64,000 bases of DNA from Shimia sp. (GCA_024224295.1 JAAENN010000282.1:1-64000), one strand, 5' to 3'; counted from the stretch's first letter, positions 1 to 9,270 are shown. The notes: generated by a model not told the origin, from the letters alone. Numbers and translations are program-made.

Positions 1-97
1 CCGTGAGACCCGCGTAGTGGGCAACCACTACAACGCCAGAGCTTTCAAAGATCTGGCCGAGCTCGTCGACCAACTTCTCTTTTTGTGCTCTATCCAC
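1..97 (-). CDS. rplJ: 50S ribosomal protein L10, N-terminal fragment
   Basis: The minus strand reads from a GTG codon at 97-95 as [20 protein letters not shown] followed by a [12 protein letters not shown] stretch, which is the typical start of alphaproteobacterial L10. L10 anchors the L7/L12 stalk on the large subunit. A GGAG Shine-Dalgarno lies about 7 nt before the GTG. The gene runs off the left edge, so only about 32 codons are present. It faces the same way as rplA/rplK further right but is separated from them by about 5 kb of unrelated genes. The piece is short, but the match to the family start is strong. Confidence 0.85.
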   Translation of the reverse strand, partial: MDRAQKEKLVDELGQIFESSGVVVVAHYAGLT

Positions 98-240
98 AGT
101 TTTACTCCAAAATTGGGGATTGCTCCCCGGCTCAGTTTTGCGCACCACAAAAGCGGCACGCGTTTAGGTCCATACATTGGGTTGGGAACCAAGATCGCCA
201 GACAGCCTTATAAAGGCCTTCTAAGAATTCTTGTCTCTTA
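98..240 (-). promoter_or_regulatory. rplJ upstream leader with GCAA-loop hairpin
   Basis: The 380 nt between rplJ (minus) and the epimerase gene (plus, from 478) hold no convincing gene and must carry both divergent promoters. Reading toward rplJ, a perfect 5-bp stem with a GCAA tetraloop (GGGGA-GCAA-UCCCC, 115-128) sits directly upstream of the Shine-Dalgarno. L10 leaders in many bacteria are bound by L10(L12)4 to repress rplJL. Calling this stretch such a leader is inference from position and the hairpin. I could not place a -35/-10 pair with confidence. Confidence 0.35.
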
Positions 241-477
241 CCCCATCTCAGAAAGGAATTATTCAGGTCGAAACCCGAACCCTTCGTCTTGGACAGGCCA
301 TCCCAAGAAAGAATCGACAGGCGACTCCAATTTGGAATGGGCAGGGGCCGTTTACCGCCCACGTCGCCATATTGCAAGCACAGAAACTCCTTCATCAACA
401 AAGAAGCGGTTCCCTTCCCGACACCGACGGTTAGAGTGGGGCAGTTTCATTTACGTACGCTACACAAAGGCTTTGCA

Positions 478-1347
478 ATGACGTCTAACTGCGTTCTCTC
501 CAGCGACTATCTCAGCCTGTCAGTCGCCGAGATTGGCGCCGAAATGCAATACCTACGCACCCATTCCGGTGTTGACCTTTTGTGGCATGGCGATCCTACC
601 TTTTGGTCCGGTCGCGCGCCTGTGCTCTTCCCCATCGTGGGGCGCGCCGTGGATGATAAAATTGCTGTTGGCGACCACAACGCGGACATGGCGCAGCACG
701 GCATTGCGCGGCGACGCGCCTTCACACTGGAAGAACAAAGCGCGTTACATTGCCGTCACGTGTTGCGCGCTGATCATGAAACGCTCACGCAGTACCCCTT
801 CGACTTCACGTTGCAACTAACCCACACTTTGTCAGACGCAACCCTGACCGTCACCGCGCGTATTGAGAACCATTCTGAAGCGCCAATGCCGTTTGGTTTT
901 GGCTTTCACCCCGCATTTCGCTGGCCTCTTCCCGGTGCAGAGGAGCAGCGCCACGCTATCCAGCTACTGTCCGGAAACAACCCCGACCAACAACCGCTTC
1001 AATCAGACGGGCTTTTGGAACCCTCGCGGATTGAAGGCCCCTTCGTCGATGGTCGCCTAGACATCCAAGAAGCGCTGTTCAAAGACGGCGCGCTGGTTTT
1101 CCCAAACGGTACCGATGCTCTGAGATATTGCGCCGAAAACGGCCCTCGGCTTTCGTTCACGTTCCACAATTTGCCTGATCTGGCCTTTTGGAAGCCAGTA
1201 GACGCGCCATTCCTGTGCATCGAACCCTGGCACGGGACTGCATCGCTGGTCGGCGATGGGCCCCAGATTTCACAGCGCCCAAACAGCGTCACCCTTGCCG
1301 CTGGTGACGCCAAGGAATTTGGTTTCTGCGTGACCGTCGAAATCTAG
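478..1347 (+). CDS. Aldose 1-epimerase family protein (LacX-like)
   Basis: A 289-aa protein of the galactose mutarotase superfamily, which interconverts the alpha and beta anomers of sugars. The motifs GFGFHPAFRWPLPG near residue 137 and CIEPWHG near residue 245 match the LacX-type branch rather than classical GalM. The long frame extends upstream, but the ATG at 478 gives the normal family N-terminus (MTSNCVLSSDYLSLS), so that start is chosen. It is soluble with no signal peptide. It stands alone on the plus strand between rplJ and a desaturase, so the natural sugar cannot be read from context. A second epimerase (galM) lies at 18570-19568. Confidence 0.8.
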   Translation: MTSNCVLSSDYLSLSVAEIGAEMQYLRTHSGVDLLWHGDPTFWSGRAPVLFPIVGRAVDDKIAVGDHNADMAQHGIARRRAFTLEEQSALHCRHVLRADHETLTQYPFDFTLQLTHTLSDATLTVTARIENHSEAPMPFGFGFHPAFRWPLPGAEEQRHAIQLLSGNNPDQQPLQSDGLLEPSRIEGPFVDGRLDIQEALFKDGALVFPNGTDALRYCAENGPRLSFTFHNLPDLAFWKPVDAPFLCIEPWHGTASLVGDGPQISQRPNSVTLAAGDAKEFGFCVTVEI

Positions 1348-1390
1348 TCACGACTGGGTGTGCTCGCGACGCGCCAAGGCCGCGCGTCTC

Positions 1391-2425
1391 CTACCCGTAG
1401 AGCGCCTTTACTTCTCGAAACGACAGCAGACGTCGCGACTGTTCATCCCAAAGGTGCAGACGCGCACTTGCCAAGCTTTCGCCGATATTCATCTGGTTGT
1501 TCTCTGCCAACTCGCCATAGTCCTTGAGTACTTCTGGCAAGCGGTAGAACGGAATGCGGCTATAGAGATGGTGCACGTGGTGAATGCCAATGTTGGCGCT
1601 GAACCACTGCAGAACGGCCGGAAGACGATAATAGGAGCTGCCCTTCAAGGCCGCCTCATGCAGATCCCACTCTTCGAGTTGATCATACTGCGTGTTCTCA
1701 AACTGATGCTGCACATAGAACAGCCAAACGCCAGCCGTGGCGGCAATCAGCGTTGTCGGCAGGAAGATCAACAGCAGCGGCGCCAAACCGCCAAAATAGT
1801 AGATACCTGTCAACACAACAACCAAGGCGACATTGCTTGCCATAGCACTGACCCAGTACTTGCGACTGTCCATCAGCCCCAACGGCAGGCGGTTTTGCAG
1901 GAAGAACAAATAGAACGGTCCAAGCCCAAACATGGTCAGCGGGTGCCGCACCATGCGATACTGAAACCGCCGCAACGGACGCGCGGCCTGATACTCGGCC
2001 ACGGTCATTGTGTAGACGTCACCAATGCCGCGCTTGTCCAAATTCCCCGCCGCGCTGTGGTGGATCGAGTGCGTGCGTCGCCAAACGTCATACGGTGTCA
2101 GCGTGATCACCCCGAGAACCCGTCCCAGCCAATCGCTTACCTCACGACTTTTAAAAAAGGCGCCATGGCCGCAGTCATGCTGGATGGTGAACAGACGGAC
2201 CAAAAAGAGCGCGTTAAGCACCGAAATGGCAAGTGTCAGCCACAAGCTTACCGACATACTCCACCAGGCCAGCGCCCAAAGCGCAACAAATGGCACCACG
2301 GTCACCGCCAATTCAAACATGCTGCGCGTCGCATTCGGCTCCCGGTATTTCGAGAGAACTTTGACCCATTCGCGCGCGGAACGCTCGACAGGCTGATCAG
2401 GTTGCGGAACGGAGTGAATTACCAT
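1391..2425 (-). CDS. Membrane fatty-acid desaturase (delta-12/acyl-lipid type)
   Basis: A 344-aa integral membrane di-iron desaturase. The three histidine boxes are visible: HDCGH (83-87), HSIHH (119-123) and HHVHH (282-286). Hydrophobic segments lie near 38-80 and 195-240, as expected for the FA_desaturase fold. Such enzymes insert double bonds in membrane acyl chains and usually take electrons from ferredoxin or cytochrome b5. The exact regiospecificity cannot be read from the sequence; the third box and the spacing resemble omega-6/delta-12 enzymes. It lies downstream of the chemoreceptor gene on the same strand with a 223-nt gap containing two hairpins, so co-transcription is uncertain. 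Confidence 0.85.
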   Translation of the reverse strand: MVIHSVPQPDQPVERSAREWVKVLSKYREPNATRSMFELAVTVVPFVALWALAWWSMSVSLWLTLAISVLNALFLVRLFTIQHDCGHGAFFKSREVSDWLGRVLGVITLTPYDVWRRTHSIHHSAAGNLDKRGIGDVYTMTVAEYQAARPLRRFQYRMVRHPLTMFGLGPFYLFFLQNRLPLGLMDSRKYWVSAMASNVALVVVLTGIYYFGGLAPLLLIFLPTTLIAATAGVWLFYVQHQFENTQYDQLEEWDLHEAALKGSSYYRLPAVLQWFSANIGIHHVHHLYSRIPFYRLPEVLKDYGELAENNQMNIGESLASARLHLWDEQSRRLLSFREVKALYG

Positions 2426-2529
2426 GTGCCTGCCAATGTTTTGTTCGTTGCGCTGTGGATAGACGAAAGCACGCGGCTGGCAATTGATTTTTGATCACAA
2501 TTCTGCCGTTGCGTCAGTTTTTCGCGTTT

Positions 2530-2587
2530 TTTGGCCTCGCATGGGCCAAATTCGATGCCGCCGGAGGAAATTTCATCCGACGGCATC
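2530..2587. repeat. Two adjacent hairpins between chemoreceptor and desaturase genes
   Basis: Two inverted repeats lie in the 223-nt gap: TTTGGCC/GGCCAAA (2530-2550, loop 7) and GATGCCG/CGGCATC (2554-2560 and 2581-2587). Neither is followed by a T-run on the minus strand, so neither is a standard intrinsic terminator. They may stabilise the chemoreceptor mRNA end or act as a leader for the desaturase gene. The role is unknown. Confidence 0.35.
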
Positions 2588-2648
2588 AATTGCTGAGATT
2601 GAGGCGCTCAACCCGCATGCCAACAAGTGCGCGCCCGAAGCCGAGACA

Positions 2649-5021
2649 TTAGAAGTCCTGCCAAAGCTCCATATCCACTGCCGCATTTCCATTTACGGCC
2701 ATTGGGGCCGCCTGACGCGCAGGCTTTGGGGCTGGCTTTGGTGCCGCCGCTTCGGCCTTCTGCGCTGGCGCTGGTTTGGGCGCACTTGGCGCAGGAGGCG
2801 CAACCGGAGCCTCGGAAATCACCGACGCGTCGGTTTTGAAGCTCGACACCATCCCCATCAGCTCGGACGCGTCCTTGGCCAACATCTGCCCGGCTGCGGT
2901 GGACTCTTCCACCATGGCGGCATTGGCCTGCGTCACCTGATCTAGCTGCACAACACTTGCGTTGGTTTCTGCCAAGCCAGCGGATTGATCCGTCGCGCTT
3001 CGCGCAATCTCAGAGACCATTTGCGAGATGTTGTTGACGCGATCTGCTATGCTGGTCAACGCTTCCCCAGCTTTGCCCACTAGGTCCACACCGCTTTCAA
3101 CTTGCTGCGCGCTGTCGCTGATCAAAGCTTTGATCTCACTGGCTGCATCCGAGGACTTGAGGGCAAGCGCCCGCACCTCAGAGGCCACCACCGCAAAGCC
3201 GCGTCCTGCATCACCTGCCCGTGCCGCTTCCACCCCAGCGTTCAACGCCAACAGGTTAGTCTGGAAGGCAATGTCGTCAATCACTCCGATGATCTGAGAA
3301 ATATGGCGCGAACCTTCCTCAATTTCTGTCATCGCCGTCACCGCATCGCGCACAACGTCGCCGCTGATTTCAGCCTCACTGCGCGCCTCTGCAACAACCT
3401 CTTCTACGTTGCGCGTACCTTCAGCCGCTGTTTGCACGTTGTTGGTCATCTCTTTCAGAGCCGCAGCGGTCTCTTCCAGCGTCGCCGCCTGATTCTCTGT
3501 CCGTTGAGACAGATCCAAGGACGACTGGCTAATTTCCGCCGCGCCGCTCTTGATGCTGTCCGCAGATTCCACCACCTGCGACACTGTCGTGTTGAGCTGA
3601 TGCACGGTTTTGTTGAAGTCCAAGCGCAACGCGTCATGGTCGCCCGCAAACGGCTCGTCGATGGTCTGCTCAAAGTCACCCTGCGACAGCTGACCAAGAC
3701 CGGCGCTCAGCTTCTTCACAACAATTTCCTGCTCCTGCGCAGCAATGGCACGCTCTGCCTCGGCATCTTTGGCTTTCTTCAGATCGCCACGCATCGCGAC
3801 AAGGGTCTTACCAAGTTCACCAATCTCGTCACCCCGCTCTGCGGCGGCCACGTCGGTGTTAAAATCCCCACCAGAGATTTGCTCCATGTCGCCACAGATG
3901 TCATTCAACGGACGGGTGATTGTTCGGGCGAACATCCAGCCCAGAACCGAGAGCACTGCTGCCAGAAGTACACTCACGGCGATCAGAACACGCGCCTGCG
4001 CCCAGACCGGCCCCATAGTCTCACTGACGTCCTGCTCGGCAATAATCGCCCAGTTGGCGTAATCCAACTCAAGCGGCTTGGCGTACGAAACCACCTGCTG
4101 GCCACGCAAACCCGTATCAACCTCGTAAACGCTTTGACCCGCAAGCGCCTCTTCAATGTGGTGCGTCATTTGCAGCGGGTCGAGCACCTGAAAGTCACCC
4201 TCAAAGCGGGACGACGTGCGCGCTAGCCCATCCTCACCCACGATAAAAATCTGCGTGGTTTCGCCAAGCCCTAAGCTGCTGTTGGTAATTTCCCCCATCA
4301 TATTGACCGGGATCTGCAGCGCCACGACACCTAGCAAAGCATTATCGGCACCGCGCACGGGCGACGCGATAAAGGCCGCCGCCGCGCCGAAGCTGGGCGC
4401 GTAGGGGGTAATGTCATCAAAATGCATGCTCCCATCCGCGCCTTTCAGCGCGGAATTAAATACGCGGGCCAAACCGCTATCCTTGTAAGCACCGGAAACG
4501 AGATTGGTGGCATAATCCACTTCCTTAAACACGGAGAAGACGATGTCACCCGCCGGGTTGATCAAAAAGGCATCATAGTACCCTTTGGTTTCAATCAGTG
4601 TACGCAGACCGGGATGATAAAGCGCGTGATCTGTGTGGTAGGCCGCATCTCCCTGCGCCCGATCCAACAGATGTTTAGAGCCAACCGCATTTGGATTATC
4701 GTCGATGTAAGCTGTCGTCAGAGTGGATTGTGCGCCTTCCCCCAAGGCGGCCCAAGATTCACCAAAGTCGACCAAAGCATTGGTCGTGGCCGAAGACACC
4801 GCCAACGATTCCAGATCCGCTTCAACCCCCTCCAGCATTTGCAGCACTGCATATCGTCGGTCCGAAATCATAGAAAACATCTGGTTCTCGACAGCCGAAA
4901 ACGCATATTTCTGGAGGGCAAAAAGGCTGACTGAAATCAGTCCGGCCGCAAGCAGAATACTAAAACCGACAATGAAAATCGGCAACTTCCTGGAAAGCGG
5001 GATTGAAGTGAGGCGTGGCAT
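2649..5021 (-). CDS. Methyl-accepting chemotaxis protein
   Basis: A 790-aa chemoreceptor. The first transmembrane helix is near 13-36, and a large periplasmic sensor (about 37-342, Cache-like) is closed by a second helix near 344-365. HAMP follows near 366-420 with a second HAMP-like stretch near 430-480. The signalling hairpin is recognisable at 577-619 ([40 protein letters not shown]). The tail is Pro/Ala-rich (about 737-773) and ends in LWQDF, which fits the x-[FHWY]-x2-[FHWY] tether bound by CheR/CheB in some receptors. The ligand is unknown. No other chemotaxis genes are near. The gene sits between rplA and rplJ, interrupting the usual ribosomal order. A GGGCTT-AATA-AAGCCC hairpin lies in its leader (5070-5085). 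Confidence 0.93.
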   Translation of the reverse strand: MPRLTSIPLSRKLPIFIVGFSILLAAGLISVSLFALQKYAFSAVENQMFSMISDRRYAVLQMLEGVEADLESLAVSSATTNALVDFGESWAALGEGAQSTLTTAYIDDNPNAVGSKHLLDRAQGDAAYHTDHALYHPGLRTLIETKGYYDAFLINPAGDIVFSVFKEVDYATNLVSGAYKDSGLARVFNSALKGADGSMHFDDITPYAPSFGAAAAFIASPVRGADNALLGVVALQIPVNMMGEITNSSLGLGETTQIFIVGEDGLARTSSRFEGDFQVLDPLQMTHHIEEALAGQSVYEVDTGLRGQQVVSYAKPLELDYANWAIIAEQDVSETMGPVWAQARVLIAVSVLLAAVLSVLGWMFARTITRPLNDICGDMEQISGGDFNTDVAAAERGDEIGELGKTLVAMRGDLKKAKDAEAERAIAAQEQEIVVKKLSAGLGQLSQGDFEQTIDEPFAGDHDALRLDFNKTVHQLNTTVSQVVESADSIKSGAAEISQSSLDLSQRTENQAATLEETAAALKEMTNNVQTAAEGTRNVEEVVAEARSEAEISGDVVRDAVTAMTEIEEGSRHISQIIGVIDDIAFQTNLLALNAGVEAARAGDAGRGFAVVASEVRALALKSSDAASEIKALISDSAQQVESGVDLVGKAGEALTSIADRVNNISQMVSEIARSATDQSAGLAETNASVVQLDQVTQANAAMVEESTAAGQMLAKDASELMGMVSSFKTDASVISEAPVAPPAPSAPKPAPAQKAEAAAPKPAPKPARQAAPMAVNGNAAVDMELWQDF

Positions 5022-5270
5022 TGGGGGGTCCTATTGCTTATCCTTAGGTCACCTCACGACTGCCCCATAGGGCTTAATAAAGCCCAAAGGGTTGCGCCTA
5101 AGCATCCGTTTTTGTTCAAAAATACACCCCTAAGGAGAGCCGAAGCCCTCAGCAATCACGCCTAAATTTTTCAAGGAAGCAAATTAATTCACGCGGCTCG
5201 GACGGCGGCGGGAAAACGCGCCGATTATTAATTGAGCAGTTTGTGAACGCGAATCGTAAACTTTTGAACT

Positions 5271-5295
5271 AAAAAAGGCGCCCCAACGGGACGCC
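5271..5295 (-). terminator. Intrinsic terminator after rplA
   Basis: On the minus strand GGCGTCCC-GTT-GGGGCGCC forms an 8-bp stem with one G-U pair, followed directly by TTTTTT. It lies 27 nt past the rplA stop and ends the rplK-rplA transcript, separating it from the chemoreceptor gene. Confidence 0.85.
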
Positions 5296-5321
5296 TTCAA
5301 ATCTTTGCAGATCGTAGGATC

Positions 5322-6020
5322 TTACTGTGCGGATGCGTTGTCTACGCTGATGGTCACACCTGGGCCCATTGTGGAGCTCAGAGCGATCTTTTTCACGTAG
5401 GCACCTTTGGCACCAGCAGGGCGGGCCTTCAGAACTGCATCCATAAAGGCGCGTACGTTCTCAACCAGCTTGCCTTCGTCGAAGGAGGCTTTGCCCACAC
5501 CGGCGTGAACCACACCAGCTTTTTCGACTTTAAACTGCACTTCGCCACCCTTGGCTGCTTCTACGGCTGCTTTCACATCCATAGTCACAGTACCAACTTT
5601 CGGGTTTGGCATCAGGTTGCGTGGACCAAGCACTTTACCGAGACGGCCAACAACCGGCATCATGTCAGGTGTCGCGATGCAGCGATCAAAGTCGATGGTG
5701 CCGCCCTGAACGGTTTCCATCAGATCTTCTGCGCCAACGATGTCTGCACCAGCTGCCTGAGCTTCTTCAGCTTTTGGACCACGGGCAAATACAGCAACGC
5801 GTACGTTTTTACCGGTGCCGTTTGGCAAACCAACAACGCCGCGCACCATTTGGTCCGCGTGACGTGGGTCAACGCCCAGAACAACAGCGATCTCGACAGT
5901 TTCGTCAAACTTCGCGCCAGCGTTGCCCTTTACCAGTGCAACAGCTTCTTCAACGGTCAGGTTGGATTTGCCAGCGAACGCTTCGCGCGCTGCGGCAGTA
6001 CGTTTACCAAGCTTAGCCAT
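5322..6020 (-). CDS. rplA: 50S ribosomal protein L1
   Basis: A 232-aa protein of normal L1 length. Recognisable parts include [15 protein letters not shown] at the start and [18 protein letters not shown] near 64-81. L1 forms the mobile stalk at the E site and in many bacteria represses its own operon by binding the rplK leader. Its ATG shares one base with the rplK stop (TAATG), so the two are translationally coupled. A strong terminator follows. Normally rplJ comes next; here it lies about 5.2 kb away. Confidence 0.98.
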   Translation of the reverse strand: MAKLGKRTAAAREAFAGKSNLTVEEAVALVKGNAGAKFDETVEIAVVLGVDPRHADQMVRGVVGLPNGTGKNVRVAVFARGPKAEEAQAAGADIVGAEDLMETVQGGTIDFDRCIATPDMMPVVGRLGKVLGPRNLMPNPKVGTVTMDVKAAVEAAKGGEVQFKVEKAGVVHAGVGKASFDEGKLVENVRAFMDAVLKARPAGAKGAYVKKIALSSTMGPGVTISVDNASAQ

Positions 6021-6445
6021 TACTTCACCTCGATGCCCATGGAGCGCGCGGAACCAAGGATAATCTGCATAGCAGCCTCGATATCGTTTGCGTTCAGGTC
6101 TTTCATTTTTGCTTCGGCGATTTCTTTCACCTGAGCGGCGGTGACGGAGCCCACAACTTCACGACCAGGCAGGTTTGCACCGGACTTCAGTTTGGCAGCC
6201 TTCTTCAGGTAGTAAGACGCAGGTGGCGTCTTGATGTCCATGGTGAAGGACTTGTCCTGATAGTAGGTGATCACGGTTGGGCAAGGCGCGCCTGGCTCCA
6301 TGTCCTGTGTCTTCGCGTTGAACGCTTTACAGAATTCCATGATGTTGATGCCGCGCTGACCCAGCGCCGGACCGACGGGTGGGGATGGGTTGGCTTGACC
6401 TGCAGGAACCTGCAGCTTCATTGTACCAGCTAGCTTCTTAGCCAT
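6020..6445 (-). CDS. rplK: 50S ribosomal protein L11
   Basis: A 141-aa protein with the full L11 layout. The proline-rich N-terminal domain ([20 protein letters not shown]) binds thiostrepton-type drugs and the stringent factor region in other bacteria. The C-terminal RNA-binding part contains [14 protein letters not shown]. It is the first gene of a two-gene rplK-rplA unit. The 158 nt upstream, before the GNAT gene, hold no gene and probably carry the promoter and leader. Confidence 0.98.
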   Translation of the reverse strand: MAKKLAGTMKLQVPAGQANPSPPVGPALGQRGINIMEFCKAFNAKTQDMEPGAPCPTVITYYQDKSFTMDIKTPPASYYLKKAAKLKSGANLPGREVVGSVTAAQVKEIAEAKMKDLNANDIEAAMQIILGSARSMGIEVK

Positions 6446-6603
6446 TTGGTGTTCCTTTCAACGTGAGCGAAACGCGTTCCGCCCGGTGTGTGTTGCGTGG
6501 TCCGATCGGGCATCGCGATGCCAAAACCTCCCACGAGAGAATCTCGCCCGAAGACGATAGAGGGCCGTTTAGGCTTGTTTTGCTTGGTTGGCAAGGGGCG
6601 GCG

Positions 6604-7065
6604 TCACCTCACCGCAAAAGACTTCCGCACCTTCTCGTCATCGCTCGCAAAGGTCTCAAACCCCATCGAGTCATAATATGCGAGCGCGTCCGGGCTTTTG
6701 GCGCCAATAGTTGCCTCGATCTTATGTAGCCCCGCCTCTTCTGCCGCAGCTTGCGTGGTGGCAAACAACTTGCGCCCCACCCCGCGCCGCGCGGCTTTTG
6801 GGTTTACATGGGTGCCAATGATGCCCCAGCCGGGTGCCACGCCATAGGGATTACCCTCGGTGGCCCGCAATAAAATCTGAATACCAAGCAATGTGCCATC
6901 GCCATCCTCAGCCACCGAACAGGCAATATTGTCCGCGTGTCCAATGTAGACATCCCGGACAAAGTCTTCATCCGCAGGCAAGCGCCTCTTTCCCAATACC
7001 ACCAAGGCGTTCAGAAAAGTACTCACCTCAGCGGCGTCTTCAGCTTTTGCTTGTCTGAGGATCAT
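6604..7065 (-). CDS. GNAT family N-acetyltransferase
   Basis: A 153-aa acetyltransferase of the GNAT fold. The acetyl-CoA loop motif ARRGVGRKL (R/Q-x-x-G-x-G/A) is visible, followed by the usual AxxxGLHKIEATIG strand and a late YYDSMGFE element. The ATG at 7065 (MILRQAKAEDA) matches where GNAT domains usually begin; an upstream ATG at 7104 would add 13 residues. The substrate is unknown. It lies between nusG and rplK on the same strand, but a terminator-like hairpin and the AhpD-like gene separate it from nusG. Confidence 0.8.
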   Translation of the reverse strand: MILRQAKAEDAAEVSTFLNALVVLGKRRLPADEDFVRDVYIGHADNIACSVAEDGDGTLLGIQILLRATEGNPYGVAPGWGIIGTHVNPKAARRGVGRKLFATTQAAAEEAGLHKIEATIGAKSPDALAYYDSMGFETFASDDEKVRKSFAVR

Positions 7066-7141
7066 TTTGCCTTGCCCACCTCTGAATGCGTCACGCCCCA
7101 CCATCCACTCTCAACCAGAAGATGCAAGCGGTGATCTAAAA

Positions 7142-7170
7142 CAAAAGCCCCCGCAGTCTCCTGCGAGGGC
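7142..7170 (-). terminator. Intrinsic terminator of the AhpD-like gene
   Basis: The minus strand forms GCCCTCGCAG-GAGA-CTGCGGGGGC with one mismatch, followed by TTTTGTTTT. It lies 20 nt after the stop of the AhpD-like gene. The left arm and loop share an 18-nt run with the terminator at 14092-14133. Confidence 0.75.
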
Positions 7171-7189
7171 CAGCAATCATTTGCTCCGC

Positions 7190-7753
7190 TTACGCCGCTT
7201 TGTCGGCCCGGTTCCAAGCGAACTGCTGGAACGCCGGATCCACAGCCGTTTGCGCCACGTGGTTGGTATAGTTGCTCAGGATCTTCTGCGACAGGCCAAG
7301 AATGATCTCCAGCACCTGCTGGGACCCATAACCCGCTGCATAAAACGCCTCAAACTCCGCTGGCGTCGCATTGCCACGCCCACGCGTCAGAGCCAGCGTA
7401 AAGGTGCGCAGCGCTTCCAGCTTTGGATCGGCCAAGGGTGTCTCGTCGCGCAGCGCGTCAATAACGCCTTGATCGACATTCATCGAATGCGCGATGCCAG
7501 TGTGGGCCGGCACGCAGTAGTGGCATTCATGCTCCACATTGATGGACTGCCAAACCACCGTCAGCTCGGTGTTGTCAAAGCTGGTACTAACAAAAGCCTC
7601 ATGGGTGCGCTGGTAGGTCTCGAGCAACTGCGGCGCATTGGCCATCACCTGATAAAGACCCGGCAGGAAGCCATAGGCTTTTTCTGAGGCGATCAAACGC
7701 TCCTTGGCAGCTTCTGGTGCGGTTTCTGCGGTATGGCGCGGGAAAGTGGTCAT
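7190..7753 (-). CDS. Carboxymuconolactone decarboxylase/AhpD-like protein
   Basis: A 187-aa all-helical CMD/AhpD-family protein. The redox motif is visible as EHECHYCVPAH, with the C-x2-C pair and nearby His/Glu that in AhpD form the proton-relay peroxidase site, so an antioxidant or disulfide-reducing role is more likely than decarboxylation. The frame is open for 29 codons upstream, but that part is made of the operator repeats. The start is therefore the ATG at 7753 (MTTFPRHTAET), which has a GGACA element just upstream. It is divergent from a TetR-type regulator with a doubled operator between them. Confidence 0.85.
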   Translation of the reverse strand: MTTFPRHTAETAPEAAKERLIASEKAYGFLPGLYQVMANAPQLLETYQRTHEAFVSTSFDNTELTVVWQSINVEHECHYCVPAHTGIAHSMNVDQGVIDALRDETPLADPKLEALRTFTLALTRGRGNATPAEFEAFYAAGYGSQQVLEIILGLSQKILSNYTNHVAQTAVDPAFQQFAWNRADKAA

Positions 7754-7800
7754 TGTCGTGTCCTTTACAAAATCATCAACGTGACTGTCATATGGGCAAC

Positions 7801-7840
7801 TTGAGCGATCACTCAAGTGCCAATTTGAGCGATCACTCAA
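7801..7840. promoter_or_regulatory. Tandem operator for the adjacent TetR regulator
   Basis: Two identical 16-bp copies of TTGAGCGATCACTCAA (7801-7816 and 7825-7840) lie between the divergent AhpD-like and TetR genes, with centres 24 bp apart. Each copy is a near-perfect palindrome, mismatched at a single pair of positions. Position, symmetry and duplication fit a TetR-family operator controlling both promoters. That this TetR binds them is inference. Confidence 0.8.
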
Positions 7841-7884
7841 CCGTGACCTTGGCTTTACCGACCTCCGCGATTACATAGGAACGT

Positions 7885-8469
7885 ATGAATGTGAGCCACG
7901 ATAAAGACATGGCGCTGGATCAGGCGCTGGAACTGTTCTGGACAAAGGGCTACGCCTCCACATCCCTTAAGGATTTGGAGCGTGCCACCGGCATGCACCC
8001 CGGCTCGCTCTACGCCGCCTTTGGCAGCAAGGCGAAACTCTACTGCCTGAGTCTGGAGCGTTACGCCTCCCGCCTGAACCAAATGCGGGCCGAGCTACAA
8101 GCGCAGTCAGACTCTCCTCTCGAAGGGCTCTCCCAGTTCATCTTGCGCGCGCACCCGCTGTCGGATGCCGACGCCCCGCTGCCGGTCTGCTATCTGGTGA
8201 AAGCCACACTGGAAACCAGTCAGGGCAATCAGGCGATTGACGACAAGCTGTCAGAACTGCTCACCCAAAACGACGCCACTTTTGCAGATATGTTTAGGCA
8301 GGCCATCGACGCCGGTGAACTGCCAGAGCAAAGCGACGCAAAAAAACTGGCCCGACAACTGAGCGCAGATCTGGCAGGTTTGTGTTTTTACGCCCTGCGA
8401 GAAGATGATGCAAAGTTGATCAAAGAGATGGTGGGCGATCTGGCAACACGTGTCCGCACGCAGCACTGA
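7885..8469 (+). CDS. TetR/AcrR family transcriptional regulator
   Basis: A 194-aa repressor-type protein. The N-terminal helix-turn-helix spans about residues 8-52; the core reads STSLKDLERATGMHPGSLYAAFGSK, the usual TetR pattern with Y-x-x-F. The C-terminal ligand and dimer domain contains Cys residues (VCYLVKATLE, GLCFYALRE), which would allow thiol sensing as in NemR-like proteins, but that is speculation. It is transcribed away from the AhpD-like gene, and the doubled palindrome between them is the likely binding site. The start ATG at 7885 has AGGA 4 nt upstream. Confidence 0.9.
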   Translation: MNVSHDKDMALDQALELFWTKGYASTSLKDLERATGMHPGSLYAAFGSKAKLYCLSLERYASRLNQMRAELQAQSDSPLEGLSQFILRAHPLSDADAPLPVCYLVKATLETSQGNQAIDDKLSELLTQNDATFADMFRQAIDAGELPEQSDAKKLARQLSADLAGLCFYALREDDAKLIKEMVGDLATRVRTQH

Positions 8470-8504
8470 CCACGACGCTCACTCTCAAAGGCACCTGAAA
8501 AGCG

Positions 8505-9122
8505 CTACACCCAGCGCCGCACACGCCCTGAATAGTCCGCATAGCGTGCGCCAAACCTTGCCGCCATATGCCGCTCTTCCAGCAGCATCTGATGGTACAC
8601 GGCGATCAGTCCGACAATCAGGCACACGGTGGAAAAGCAACTCGGCAAGGCCAGCCAAAACCCGACCTGCGCAAGCATGACGCCAAGAAAGGCAGGATTG
8701 CGCGAAAACCGATACGGCCCCGCCTCCAAAAGCGCCTCAGGCACACCGCCATCAAAGCCGGACCGCCAATGCCGACCCAAGGCAAAATGGCTGACCAAAG
8801 CCAGCGCAAACCCAAAGGTCAGCAGCCCCGCACCGGTCAGAACCACGGCAGGGCGTTGCCACGTTGGCCAAAGGCCAAGATAAGCATCAAGCCCCGGGTC
8901 AATCACGCGCGCCAGGCAAACGCCCCAGATCGCGACACGAAAAAAACGAAAGACCATGTGGTTCCACCAGGACGCACAAAACCGCGCGCCCGGCAGCACA
9001 AACTCCGCCCCTTCGCGCGCCTTCAGGAACGCGACCCGGATTGTATAAAACACCGCGACAAACGTAAAAAAACCGGCCAAATAAATGCGGAGAGCGTCAG
9101 AAAGAGTGGCTGGAAGATCCAT
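8505..9122 (-). CDS. Isoprenylcysteine/phospholipid methyltransferase family membrane protein
   Basis: A 205-aa multi-pass membrane protein. The C-terminal motifs GPYRFSRNPAFLG (near 137-149) and EERHMAARFGARYADYSGRV (near 181-200) are the SAM- and substrate-binding signatures of the ICMT/PEMT-like methyltransferases. The hydrophobic segments before them fit four or five helices. The real substrate in bacteria of this group is generally unknown. It converges with the TetR gene and is separated from nusG by a terminator. Confidence 0.8.
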   Translation of the reverse strand: MDLPATLSDALRIYLAGFFTFVAVFYTIRVAFLKAREGAEFVLPGARFCASWWNHMVFRFFRVAIWGVCLARVIDPGLDAYLGLWPTWQRPAVVLTGAGLLTFGFALALVSHFALGRHWRSGFDGGVPEALLEAGPYRFSRNPAFLGVMLAQVGFWLALPSCFSTVCLIVGLIAVYHQMLLEERHMAARFGARYADYSGRVRRWV

Positions 9123-9240
9123 AAAGCAGTCAGATACATGTCTACGCCCGCCAAACAGCGAGCCGGGAAAGTCTAGTCACCCAGTGTAACCGCGCCACAA
9201 TCAGTGACAAGCCACCATCGGCCCGCAAACCACTGTCATC

Positions 9241-9270
9241 AAAAGAAAACGCCGCCCCATTGGGACGGCG
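9241..9270 (-). terminator. Intrinsic terminator after nusG
   Basis: On the minus strand CGCCGTCCC-AAT-GGGGCGGCG forms a 9-bp stem with one G-U pair, followed by TTTTCTTTT, 25 nt after the nusG stop. It ends the secE-nusG transcript, so rplK has its own promoter here. Its layout is very like the rplA terminator. Confidence 0.85.

Noticed and set aside
1358-2494. A 378-codon plus-strand frame opposite the desaturase gene
   Set aside because: No recognisable motif, Gln/Arg/His-rich composition, and the opposite strand carries all three desaturase His boxes.
3102-4226. A 374-codon plus-strand frame opposite the chemoreceptor gene
   Set aside because: The minus strand has a full HAMP and signalling domain; the plus frame looks like non-coding composition.
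7754-7840. A 29-codon N-terminal extension of the AhpD-like protein
   Set aside because: It is made of the two operator repeats, and the family start fits the ATG at 7753.
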